Shown piece after piece: positions 1 to 6,231 of a stretch of 6,391 nucleotides of DNA; within the stretch, counting starts at the first letter, position 1; the number at the start of each line of letters is the position of its first letter. The stretch spans positions 1 through 6,391 of the forward strand of contig NZ_CALJPC010000103.1 of assembly GCF_937981295.1 (NCBI RefSeq). The letters are read 5' to 3'. The notes beneath the pieces were generated by a model, which made no database searches, had not been told where the DNA came from, and was given only the letters and a program-made list of their open reading frames with translations. The stretch is from an uncultured Campylobacter sp. (lineage in GTDB: Bacteria; Campylobacterota; Campylobacteria; Campylobacterales; Campylobacteraceae). The translations under genes were made by a program, and so were the position numbers.

Positions 1-1351
1 ATTTCTCAGCAAAGTATTCATTTGAAGCTCTTCCTGTGCTTTCTAGTCCTTTCTCATCAGTTCCTGTCTTTCTCTGTCTGCCTTCAACTTTTCCTATTAC
101 ATGGCTTCCCTCTTCAACTATTGTTCCGATAAGTCCAGCCTTTGTTGCATTCTTCGGATCTTCTCCATTGATTATTATTGTCTTGATTTTCTTTCCATTC
201 TCATCACGTACATAAGCCGTCCCTGTTTTTGGCTTGTCATTTTCATCTAATAATTGTGGAGAATTTTTAGGATCTGAAAATATGATGTTTATATCATATC
301 CTAAATCCTTGTAGGCATCCTTAAAAATACCTGCTATTTCAGTATCTACTGTCTTACCTATCAATCTTTCACCTGTTATATTTTCAAGACTCTTATTCAA
401 CCTTACTTCTGATAACTGTCCAAAGAAGTTTCTGTTGTCATCTCCTCTGTCATGAATTGATTCTTTTAGTGCCCATTTTATGTCATTTATTTCCTCTTTG
501 GCTTTCCCAATATCCTCTTTCAGCTTAGCTGGATTAGTCGCATACTCAATAGTCTGGCTCTCTACATTGATATTCGTGCTGCTATGAGTGTCCTTTGTAA
601 CTTCATTTGCTTTTGCTAAATCCCTGTTTATTGGGCTTCCAGAAGTTTCTCCTATCTCAACATCTCCAATTACAGTGTTTCTTGTGATTCCTTGCTTGTC
701 CCTGCTGTCCTGATTAAATCCAACGTTTGTAATTCTCGGTTTTCCTGTTGAAATTCCAAGTGATCCGCCTGTTGTCTTCATTGTGTCGTGATTCTGAATA
801 TCTTTTCCAACATAGCTGTCAATCTTGAATGTGGAGTTTCCTTGCTTGCCAACTACAGCTCCTGTATTTTCAAGCGTTCCAACGTGAAGACTGCTTCCCT
901 CTCCGACAATGAATGTGCTTTGGTTGTCTACGAATGCTCTATCTCCATTTGTTCTGCTTCCGTTTATGTTTACAGAGCTTGGCACTCCGTTTGCACTTAT
1001 TCCAAGGCTTATTCCGCTTGAGCTTCCAGTCGTTGTGCTTGTATTCTGTCTTGAAATAACTTCCACTTTTCCAATGTTTCCAGTTACTTTTCCGCCTTCC
1101 TGGTTAAAACCGTTTAATACCATTGAGCCTGTGTTGTTGTGAACTTCATTTACATTCTTGAAGTTTCCGTTTGCATAGACAGTTTCAACTGTATTCTGGT
1201 TGCTTTGGCTAGCTGAAATGCTTCCGCCATTTCCAGTAGTCTGTATTTTATGTCCATAGCCAATTGTAGCTCCTGCATTTATTCCTCTGCTTGAACTGCT
1301 TGATGTATAACTGTTATGAAGTTCCACTGATTCCTTCGTTATATTTTTACG
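1..1351 (-). CDS. FHA/CdiA-like haemagglutinin C-terminal region, 5'-broken, partial at window edge
   Basis: About 450 codons are open on the minus strand, entering just after a TGA at 1354-1352 and running off position 1. Early residues are rich in Gly, Ser, Asn and Thr with recurring short beta-strand patterns (for example GSMVLNGFNQEGGKVTGNIG), as in the filamentous haemagglutinin repeats of two-partner-secreted adhesins and CdiA toxins. A segment with ITRNTVIGDVEIG and NINVESQTIEYATNP follows; I recall this type of sequence from the pre-toxin part of such proteins. The last stretch is charged, helical and less repetitive, and includes GTIVEEGSHVIGKVEGRQ and GRASNEYFAEK; the toxin domain would lie beyond the window. 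There is no ATG with a Shine-Dalgarno sequence at the 5' end; GTG at 1327-1325 is the first conventional alternative start. The missing secretion domain and N-terminus suggest an orphan CdiA-type cassette rather than a complete secreted protein. The family call is fairly firm; the functional state is uncertain. Confidence 0.75.
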
Positions 1352-1395
1352 TCATTGTATACAAACTTCGTATCCTTTTCATATGTTTCTTCTAA
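1339..1395 (-). pseudogene. Frameshifted upstream remnant of the haemagglutinin reading frame
   Basis: Read in the neighbouring frame, the bases just upstream encode LEETYEKDTKFVYNDVK and then stop at TAA (1341-1339). Adding one A to the five-A run (1348-1344, minus strand) joins this directly to the downstream frame as YNDVKNITKESVELHNSY, a smooth continuation in adhesin style. So the ancestral coding sequence probably continued at least to about 1395 and lost one base. Beyond that point the frame stays open to about 1500, but the translation (Lys-rich, then a run of Gly from a G7 tract) no longer looks like adhesin, and the hairpin begins there. A sequencing or assembly error in the homopolymer would give the same picture. 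Confidence 0.5.
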
Positions 1396-1397
1396 GC

Positions 1398-1428
1398 AAT
1401 AATAGAGGGACAATCCCCCCCTATTATT
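1398..1428. repeat. Strong inverted repeat (hairpin), possible terminator for plus-strand transcripts
   Basis: AATAATAG at 1398-1405 pairs with CTATTATT at 1421-1428, and GGGA (1407-1410) pairs with TCCC (1414-1417) around a CAA loop. One A faces three C as an internal bulge. On the plus strand it is followed by a pyrimidine-rich, T-heavy stretch (1430-1446), so it could end transcription from the left. On the minus strand, the direction of the flanking genes, it lacks a T-tract. It sits exactly where recognisable adhesin sequence stops, so it could also mark an insertion or recombination boundary. Confidence 0.55.
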
Positions 1429-1531
1429 ACCTTTCTTTTTATTTCCTGAGTTCAAACTTTTTTGTATTATTTTAATATAACAGTTTTTTAGCTTTTCACT
1501 AAACTATCACTCAGAAATGGAGAAAACTTTA
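1399..1531. other. Spacer between immunity gene and adhesin fragment
   Basis: This AT-rich spacer of about 130 nt follows the immunity gene stop on the minus strand. It contains a minus-strand TGA-TAG pair near 1506-1501, an A/T-rich run with TTATATT and AAAATAATAC words (about 1480-1460) that could include a -10-like sequence, and the right part of the hairpin with its 7-C tract (1415-1421). No open frame with a start and a Shine-Dalgarno sequence is visible. It would be the place to look for a promoter reading into the adhesin fragment, but the sequence alone does not show one clearly. Confidence 0.4.
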
Positions 1532-2626
1532 TTATATGTTTATAATATCCCCAGATACTGAAACATCTTTTAACTCCTCAAGTTCCGGATTATATCTTTT
1601 AATTAAATCTGTAACATATTCACTGAAATTCATTCCTGTTTCCTTTAAAGTCCTATTCTCTCTGCTGTAATGGTATACTTTTAAGTCATTATCCCTTGTA
1701 GTTATAAAAATGTATTCAGAATTACTTTTTAAGTCAATTATAAAAGGTTTACCATCTCTTCCTTTTCCACGAAATTTATCTTTTTGTACATATTCCTGAA
1801 AATCATATTGTAACACTATTCTTTCTCTTATACTCCAGTCATTATATAATGACAATTCTTCTTCTCCTAACAATCCTCCCAAACTTTTCCCTGCTATACT
1901 TAAAAATTCCCTGAAATCTCCCTTCACTTCTATATCATATAATTCTTCTATTCCTCTTATCTCATCATCATTGTATCCTGTAAATTCCTTCTTGTTCTTT
2001 TCAAGATATCTTTCAAGAAGGATAAAAAGCTCTGTGTTTTCTTTTCTTTCTGAAGATACGTATTCTCTTATTTCCTTTAATCCTATTATTCTTTTTTCAG
2101 ATGTATCACACTGTACCAGAAGTTCTCCTATTGATGGAATTTCCAATATAGGTTTTAATTCAGGATTGTATCTTTCTACTAAATCAACCATGTATTCATT
2201 AAAATCCATTCCAGTATCCTTTATCTTTTCTTCATTCTCATCAAAACAGTATACCTTTAAATCATCATCTGCTGTCCTTATATAAAAATAATAGGTTTCC
2301 ATTTCTATTGAAAATATGAATGGCTTTCTTTTCAGTTCATCATAAAATACTTTTTCTTCAAAATCTTCATCATCTATAAATCCAAAATAATTTTTTCTTA
2401 AATAGGACCCCATATCCCAAGTTTGCCTATATAAAATAATAGGATCATCTCCCAGTAAATCTCCATCACATCTTCCGGCATATTTTAAGAACTCCCTGAA
2501 ATCTCCTTTTGCTTCTATATCATACAGCTTTTCAATTTTAGTTATTTCTTCTTCACTGTATCCTATTGCTTTTCTCTCATTTTTTTTTAGATATTCTTTT
2601 AGCATATCCATAAATCTTTCATTCAT
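1532..2626 (-). CDS. Tandem-domain SMI1/KNR4-like immunity protein
   Basis: This is a 364-residue cytoplasmic-type protein with no signal peptide or membrane segment, very rich in Glu, Asp, Lys and Tyr. It consists of two copies of one domain, residues about 7-157 and 203-349. Each copy has a helical start (YLKKN / YLEKN), a YDIExKGDFREFL motif (35-47 and 230-242), a DLKVY strand (122-126 and 314-318), a TGMxFxEY motif and a closing RYNPEL (152-157 and 344-349). This fits the SMI1/KNR4 (SUKH) superfamily, whose bacterial members typically neutralise toxins of polymorphic and contact-dependent inhibition systems. On its strand it lies upstream of the adhesin/CdiA fragment, so its own toxin should precede it, but that side is cut off at the junction near 2630. 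ATG at 2626 has no Shine-Dalgarno sequence upstream, as expected if the native 5' region was lost. The family assignment is by motif pattern and context; the toxin partner is unknown. Confidence 0.75.
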   Translation of the reverse strand: MNERFMDMLKEYLKKNERKAIGYSEEEITKIEKLYDIEAKGDFREFLKYAGRCDGDLLGDDPIILYRQTWDMGSYLRKNYFGFIDDEDFEEKVFYDELKRKPFIFSIEMETYYFYIRTADDDLKVYCFDENEEKIKDTGMDFNEYMVDLVERYNPELKPILEIPSIGELLVQCDTSEKRIIGLKEIREYVSSERKENTELFILLERYLEKNKKEFTGYNDDEIRGIEELYDIEVKGDFREFLSIAGKSLGGLLGEEELSLYNDWSIRERIVLQYDFQEYVQKDKFRGKGRDGKPFIIDLKSNSEYIFITTRDNDLKVYHYSRENRTLKETGMNFSEYVTDLIKRYNPELEELKDVSVSGDIINI

Positions 2627-2646
2627 TTCACATTAAAGGAGAGAAA
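2620..2646. other. Junction between AT-rich fusobacterial-like and GC-richer Campylobacter-like DNA
   Basis: Base composition, codon use and gene content change abruptly here. Only 20 bases separate the divergent start codons of the immunity gene (2626, minus) and torA (2647, plus). The right-hand DNA must begin at or before 2635, because the torA Shine-Dalgarno sequence is intact. The left-hand DNA contributes no Shine-Dalgarno sequence to the immunity gene. No transposase, tRNA, integrase or direct repeat is visible at the boundary. The exact breakpoint cannot be fixed from the sequence alone. Confidence 0.75.
2635..2641 (+). promoter_or_regulatory. Ribosome binding site of torA
   Basis: AAAGGAG lies 5 nt before the ATG at 2647. 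It supports this start, which also places the twin-arginine signal at the very N-terminus. No promoter for torA can be recognised upstream, because the sequence changes character just before this site. Confidence 0.8.
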
Positions 2647-5154
2647 ATGAAAAGACGCGAATTTTTAAAAGGCGTTGCCGCGAGTGCGGCAGGTGCGGCG
2701 AGTGCAAACGCTACTAGCGTCATCAGCGACGATCTGATGAATAGCGAGGATGCGCCGATCACCGCCTCGCATTTCGGCGCGGTTAGGGCTCTTAGGCGAA
2801 ACGGCAAATTTGAAGGCGTTTTAAGCGCAAGCGAGCTAGATTTTTTCCCGGTCAGTCTTACTCAGGGAATCGCAGCACGCACATACGATGCTACGCGCAT
2901 CGCGCGACCATGCGTGCGAAAAGGCTATCTAGAAAAAGGCTGGCAGAGCGACAAAAGCATGCGCGGCAAGGACGAGTGGATCGAGATTAGCTGGGATGAG
3001 GCGTATAAACTCGTAGCGGACGAGCTAAAGCGTGTACTTAAAGACCACGGCGCAAGCTCGATTTACGGCGGCAGCTACGGCTGGTACAGCGTCGGCAGCG
3101 TAAATAATCCGCAAACTCTACTCGGTCGCATGCTGAATATCATCGGCGGCTACACTACGAGAAAGCTTAACTATTCGTGCCACTGTATAAGCGCGATAAC
3201 CCCGCACATCAGCGGAACGGACGAGGCCAACGCTCTGCAAACCGCGTGGCCTACGATCCTAAAGCATAGCGAAGCGGTGCTCATCTGGGGTGCCGATCCG
3301 ATCAATACCAATCAGATCGCATGGGCAGTGCCCGATCACGAGAGCTATTTGTATTTCGCAAAGCTAAAAGAGCAGATGCAAAAGCGCGGCGTAAAGGTGA
3401 TCACGATCGATCCTGTATATAACAACACCGCTAAATTTTTAGGCTCTGAGCACATTTCAATCAACCCTACCACCGACGTTGCGATGATGATGGCGATATG
3501 TTACGAGATGATGGCGCAAGGGCTTGCGGATGAGAAATTTCTTAAAAAATACACTCACGGCGCAGAGGAATTTAAAGCCTATCTTAAAGGCGAAAGCGAA
3601 GATGGGCTCAAAAAAGACGCGGCGTGGGCGTCTAAAATTTGCGGCGTAAGCGAGGATGAGATCAAAGGCTTGGCTAAAATTTTAGGCAGCAAGCGCACTA
3701 TGATAATGTGCGGCTGGGGTCCGCAGCGCGCTCATCACGGCGAGCAGTTTCACTGGATGGCGACGGTGCTTGCCGCTTTCGTGGGCCAGATCGGGCTTGC
3801 GGGCGGCGGATACGGCTTTGGCTATCATTACAGCGACGGCGGCTGCCCTAGCCCCGCAGCTCCCGTAGGAAGCGCGCTAAGCCTCTCAAGCGGCGCGGCG
3901 ACTACTTCCTCGGCTTTCCCGGGCTTAGGCAGCATGAGTATCGTGCCTGCTAGCGAGGGCGAGTGGAAAAACCGCGACAACATCGCAATCCCCGTCTCGC
4001 GCATCGTCGATTGTATCAACAATCCCGGCAAGGAGATAGATTTTAACTGCAAAAAGATAACCTACCCTAACATCAAGCTTGCCTACTGGGCGGGCGGCAA
4101 CCCGTATCTGCACCACCCCGATACGAATTTGCTCGCGCGCACGTTTGAAAAGCTCGATACCTTCATAGTCCAAGAGTGCTTCTGGACGGCGAGCGCGCGC
4201 ATGGCCGATATCGTTCTGCCCGCCACCACCGAGCAGGAGCGCGACGACATAACCAAGTCGCATACGAATAAATTTATCATCGCTATGCATAAGATCGCCG
4301 AGCCTTACGAGCAGGCGCAAAACGACTATAAAATTTACTGCGAAATTCTAAAGCAGTTCGGCGAGAAGGAGTATATGGCGTTTAGCGAGGGCAAGAGCGA
4401 GATGGAGTGGATCAAGCAGTTTTACGACGCTTCGAAGAAAAAAGCGGACGCATCGAAGATAAAGATGCCGGAATTTGAGGAGTTTTGGAAAAAGGGCTTC
4501 GTGAAATTTGAAATTCCAAAGCACGCCTACGAATACGTAGCGATGGAGGAATTTAGAAAAAATCCTATCATAAATCGCCTCGGAACGCCGTCTGGAAGGA
4601 TCGAGGTCGTCTCGAAAAAGATCGCTAAAGCGGCGCTGGACGACTGCCCTGCGCATCCAACTTGGATGGAGCCGATGGAGTGGCTGGGGAACGCGCAAAA
4701 GACGCAAAAGTATCCGCTAAATTTAATAACCCCGCATCCGAAATACCGCCTGCACGGGCAGCTAAACAACACTTGGCTACGAAGCCTAGAAGAAATCAGC
4801 AGTCGCGAGCCCGTGTGGATGCACCCAAAAGATGCCGAAGCAAGAGGACTTAAAAACGGCGACGTAGTTAGGGTTTTCAACGATCGCGGCGCCACGCTTG
4901 CGGGGCTCATCGTCACCGAAAACGTAAAGCAAAGCGTCGTGCGGATGCAAGAGGGCGGCTGGTGGGATCCGCTCTTTAGCGATAGCGGCGATATGTGCGT
5001 ACACGGCAACGTAAACGTGCTGGTGCCCAACGAGCCCAGCTCGAAGCTTGCGTGCGGCAACCAAGCCACCGCGCTAGTTCAGATCGAGAAATTCCAAGGT
5101 GAGCTTCCGCCGCTTGCGGTATTTTCACAGCCGAAATTCGGCAAAAGGAGCTAA
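2647..5154 (+). CDS. torA: Periplasmic TMAO/DMSO reductase, molybdopterin catalytic subunit (TorA/DorA type)
   Basis: This 835-residue molybdoenzyme should reduce TMAO, DMSO or a related N-/S-oxide in the periplasm as an anaerobic electron acceptor. The N-terminus has a twin-arginine signal, KRREFLKG (residues 2-9), then an Ala-rich stretch with a likely cleavage after ASA (18-20), so the folded protein is exported by Tat. There is no N-terminal Cys cluster for an Fe-S centre, as in the TorA/DorA/BisC group. GGSYGW (141-146) carries the Tyr and Trp typical of TMAO/DMSO reductases. In NYS (175-177) Ser177 is the expected molybdenum ligand. ARMADIVLP (517-525) matches the family signature, and about 690-815 is the molybdopterin-dinucleotide-binding domain, with HPKYRLHGQL and GLKNGDVVRV. 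Length is close to E. coli TorA (about 850). It is followed 2 nt later by a c-type cytochrome gene. C. jejuni Cj0264c is the likely relative; the substrate (TMAO, DMSO, biotin or methionine sulfoxide) is not fixed by sequence. No torD-like chaperone gene is in view. Confidence 0.9.
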   Translation: MKRREFLKGVAASAAGAASANATSVISDDLMNSEDAPITASHFGAVRALRRNGKFEGVLSASELDFFPVSLTQGIAARTYDATRIARPCVRKGYLEKGWQSDKSMRGKDEWIEISWDEAYKLVADELKRVLKDHGASSIYGGSYGWYSVGSVNNPQTLLGRMLNIIGGYTTRKLNYSCHCISAITPHISGTDEANALQTAWPTILKHSEAVLIWGADPINTNQIAWAVPDHESYLYFAKLKEQMQKRGVKVITIDPVYNNTAKFLGSEHISINPTTDVAMMMAICYEMMAQGLADEKFLKKYTHGAEEFKAYLKGESEDGLKKDAAWASKICGVSEDEIKGLAKILGSKRTMIMCGWGPQRAHHGEQFHWMATVLAAFVGQIGLAGGGYGFGYHYSDGGCPSPAAPVGSALSLSSGAATTSSAFPGLGSMSIVPASEGEWKNRDNIAIPVSRIVDCINNPGKEIDFNCKKITYPNIKLAYWAGGNPYLHHPDTNLLARTFEKLDTFIVQECFWTASARMADIVLPATTEQERDDITKSHTNKFIIAMHKIAEPYEQAQNDYKIYCEILKQFGEKEYMAFSEGKSEMEWIKQFYDASKKKADASKIKMPEFEEFWKKGFVKFEIPKHAYEYVAMEEFRKNPIINRLGTPSGRIEVVSKKIAKAALDDCPAHPTWMEPMEWLGNAQKTQKYPLNLITPHPKYRLHGQLNNTWLRSLEEISSREPVWMHPKDAEARGLKNGDVVRVFNDRGATLAGLIVTENVKQSVVRMQEGGWWDPLFSDSGDMCVHGNVNVLVPNEPSSKLACGNQATALVQIEKFQGELPPLAVFSQPKFGKRS
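5145..5150 (+). promoter_or_regulatory. Ribosome binding site of the cytochrome gene, inside the end of torA
   Basis: AAGGAG overlaps the last codons of torA and sits 6 nt before the ATG at 5157. It supports translation from 5157 despite the unusually long region before the signal peptide, and suggests coupled translation with torA. Confidence 0.75.
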
Positions 5155-5156
5155 CG

Positions 5157-5858
5157 ATGAGACAAAATTTTAAAATTTACGCGCTCGGGCGAGGTCAAAT
5201 TTCATCGCCTCACTCAGTTAGAATTTCATCGTCCGGCGCAGGTGGAATTTCATGCGAAACGGATAAAATTTGCGCACCCGAGCGAGGTAAAATTTTATCC
5301 AAAGCGCTAGCGGCGTTTTTACTCGCGGCAGCTTGCCATTTGGGCGCGACGGATCTTTTCGTCGCGGCTCAAACCCCGCTTCTAAACAAAGCGGGCGGCA
5401 AGGAGATCGCCAAGCTGCACGTAGGCGCGAAGCTGCAAGTGCTAAAGGACGGCAAGGACTACGTGCAGGTGCGATACGCGGGCTTCGTGCCCGAGGGAAG
5501 CAACGTAAGCTACGCAAGGCTTGGGATTTTGGAGCAGGACTTGCAAGCGCAAAACGCAAAGAGCCTAAAGACGCTAAAGACCGTGAAGGACGACTACGAT
5601 AACGAATGGGCGAACGTCACTATCGACGGCTACGTTGCGAAGCTTGCCGTGACGGACGATGCGGCTAAAATTTACGACGCGGGAGAAAATCTATTCAAGG
5701 AGCGCTGCGGCAGCTGTCACGCGCTGCACGGATACGACGAGTTTAACGTCAATGTCTGGCCCAGCGTGGTCGAGACAATGATACAAAACTCGGGGTTGCA
5801 GCCCGACGAATACGAGACGCTCGTGCGATTTTTGCAAAGCAAAGCGCCCGTGGAATGA
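5157..5858 (+). CDS. Periplasmic monohaem cytochrome c, TorC C-terminal-like electron donor to TorA
   Basis: This 233-residue exported cytochrome probably passes electrons to the TorA-like enzyme encoded just upstream. Residues about 45-64 (KILSKALAAFLLAAACHLGA) form a Sec signal: Lys, a hydrophobic core, then Ala-rich cleavage near 64. Residues about 66-165 form a beta-rich, SH3-like region (DLFVAAQTPLLNKAGGKEIAKL onward, ending at DGYVAKL). The single haem site is CGSCH (184-188) within LFKERCGSCHALHGYDEF, very like the fifth haem of TorC; Met208 is a candidate second ligand. The tetrahaem NapC/NirT-type membrane domain of TorC is absent, so quinol oxidation must be done by another protein. 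C. jejuni Cj0265c is a similar partner of Cj0264c, but there, as I recall, the cytochrome gene comes first. Residues 1-44 precede the signal peptide and are encoded by degenerate 24-nt repeats. No ATG, GTG or TTG lies just before KILSK, so 5157 is kept as the start. A lipoprotein site at Cys60 is possible but weak. Confidence 0.82.
   Translation: MRQNFKIYALGRGQISSPHSVRISSSGAGGISCETDKICAPERGKILSKALAAFLLAAACHLGATDLFVAAQTPLLNKAGGKEIAKLHVGAKLQVLKDGKDYVQVRYAGFVPEGSNVSYARLGILEQDLQAQNAKSLKTLKTVKDDYDNEWANVTIDGYVAKLAVTDDAAKIYDAGENLFKERCGSCHALHGYDEFNVNVWPSVVETMIQNSGLQPDEYETLVRFLQSKAPVE
5174..5295 (+). repeat. Degenerate 24-nt tandem repeats in the 5' end of the cytochrome gene
   Basis: AATTT recurs at 5174, 5198, 5222 and 5246, exactly 24 nt apart, then at 5267 (3 nt short) and 5291 (24 again). 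Three copies extend to AATTTCAT. The 24-nt period equals 8 codons, so the frame is kept and each unit gives a residue plus Ile: KIYALGRG, QISSPHSV, RISSSGAG, GISCETD, KICAPERG, KILSK. The first and fifth units also resemble each other upstream of AATTT (GCGC, CG-rich, GCGAGGT). The block encodes the extension ahead of the signal peptide. Confidence 0.65.
5238..5252 (+). repeat. 15-bp dispersed repeat GCAGGTGGAATTTCA, copy 1 (inside the cytochrome gene)
   Basis: This exact 15-bp word occurs here in the coding sequence and again at 6217-6231 in the noncoding tail, about 980 bases away. A shorter relative (GGGTGGAATTTAT, 5887-5899) lies just after the gene. It links the coding repeat block to the intergenic repeats. 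Confidence 0.6.
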
Positions 5859-5883
5859 AATTTAAAGCGCTTGCTATTTACGC

Positions 5884-5918
5884 AGCGGGTGGAATTTATC
5901 ACTTAAATCTCGCCCGCT
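5884..5918 (+). terminator. Possible weak terminator after the torA-cytochrome operon
   Basis: AGCGGG (5884-5889) pairs with CCCGCT (5913-5918). Inside, ATTTA (5894-5898) pairs with TAAAT (5904-5908) around a TCACT loop. The structure begins 26 bases after the cytochrome stop. What follows is AT-rich but lacks a clean T-run, so it may be only an mRNA-end hairpin. Confidence 0.35.
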
Positions 5919-5930
5919 AAGTAAACTTAG
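5917..5930. repeat. Short inverted repeat CTAAGT-AA-ACTTAG
   Basis: Two perfect 6-bp arms are separated by two bases, overlapping the edge of the preceding hairpin and followed by AATTTTAAT. It could be a second half of the terminator region or a protein-binding site. Nothing in the sequence decides between these. Confidence 0.35.
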
Positions 5931-5990
5931 AATTTTAATACTCGAAGCGGAATTTAGTTTTAAAATTTACAAAGTAAAGCTCTGCCCAGG

Positions 5991-6068
5991 AAATTTCGGC
6001 TATGAAATTTTGCGCTAGCACCCTTTTGTGCGAGTAAGCTCATTCGCCACGGCGTAAATTTCGGCTAT
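5991..6068 (+). repeat. 13-bp direct repeat AAATTTCGGCTAT, two copies
   Basis: Exact copies lie at 5991-6003 and 6056-6068, 65 bases apart, in the noncoding tail. The flanks are not conserved beyond this core. Confidence 0.55.
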
Positions 6069-6137
6069 AGACTTATGCGCGGAATTCTGCTTGATTTCGC
6101 GTGGTAAATAACGGAATTTCTCCGCAAGATCTACTGT

Positions 6138-6202
6138 AAAATTTCACGCTCGGTGCGCATTTTGCCTATATCACAAAACGCAGCAGCCGCAAAATTTCAC
6201 GC
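6138..6202 (+). repeat. 12-bp direct repeat AAAATTTCACGC, two copies
   Basis: Exact copies lie at 6138-6149 and 6191-6202, 53 bases apart, each followed by GC-rich sequence. This is the same style of AAATTT-centred word as the other repeats here. Confidence 0.5.
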
Positions 6203-6211
6203 GGCAGCTTT

Positions 6212-6231
6212 CCACCGCAGGTGGAATTTCA
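6212..6231 (+). repeat. 15-bp dispersed repeat, copy 2, overlapping a small inverted repeat
   Basis: GCAGGTGGAATTTCA at 6217-6231 is identical to 5238-5252 in the cytochrome gene. Here its left part also belongs to an inverted repeat, CCACC-GCA-GGTGG (6212-6224). Confidence 0.55.

Noticed and set aside
788..1142. Plus-strand open frames (788-1021 and 909-1142) opposite the adhesin region
   Set aside because: They overlap a much longer minus-strand frame with clear adhesin sequence, lack Shine-Dalgarno sequences, and their translations are antisense readings of Gly/Ser/Asn codons.
1971..2285. Plus-strand open frame opposite the immunity gene
   Set aside because: It is Ser/Phe-rich, as expected for the antisense of Glu/Lys/Asp codons, and lies wholly within the tandem-domain gene.
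2600..2660. Insertion sequence or integration site at the junction
   Set aside because: There is no transposase or integrase, no terminal inverted repeats, no target duplication and no tRNA end near the boundary.
3828..5069. Several minus-strand open frames and one plus-strand frame inside torA
   Set aside because: They lie inside a well-supported molybdoenzyme gene with continuous family motifs. Such frames are common opposite GC-rich coding sequence.
5174..5295. CRISPR array
   Set aside because: The 24-nt unit has no constant repeat with unique spacers, only a short AATTTCAT core, and it lies inside a translated frame with no cas genes nearby.
5218..5902. Open frames overlapping the cytochrome gene on both strands
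   Set aside because: Their Arg/Ala-rich or low-quality translations conflict with the frame that holds the signal peptide and the CGSCH haem site.
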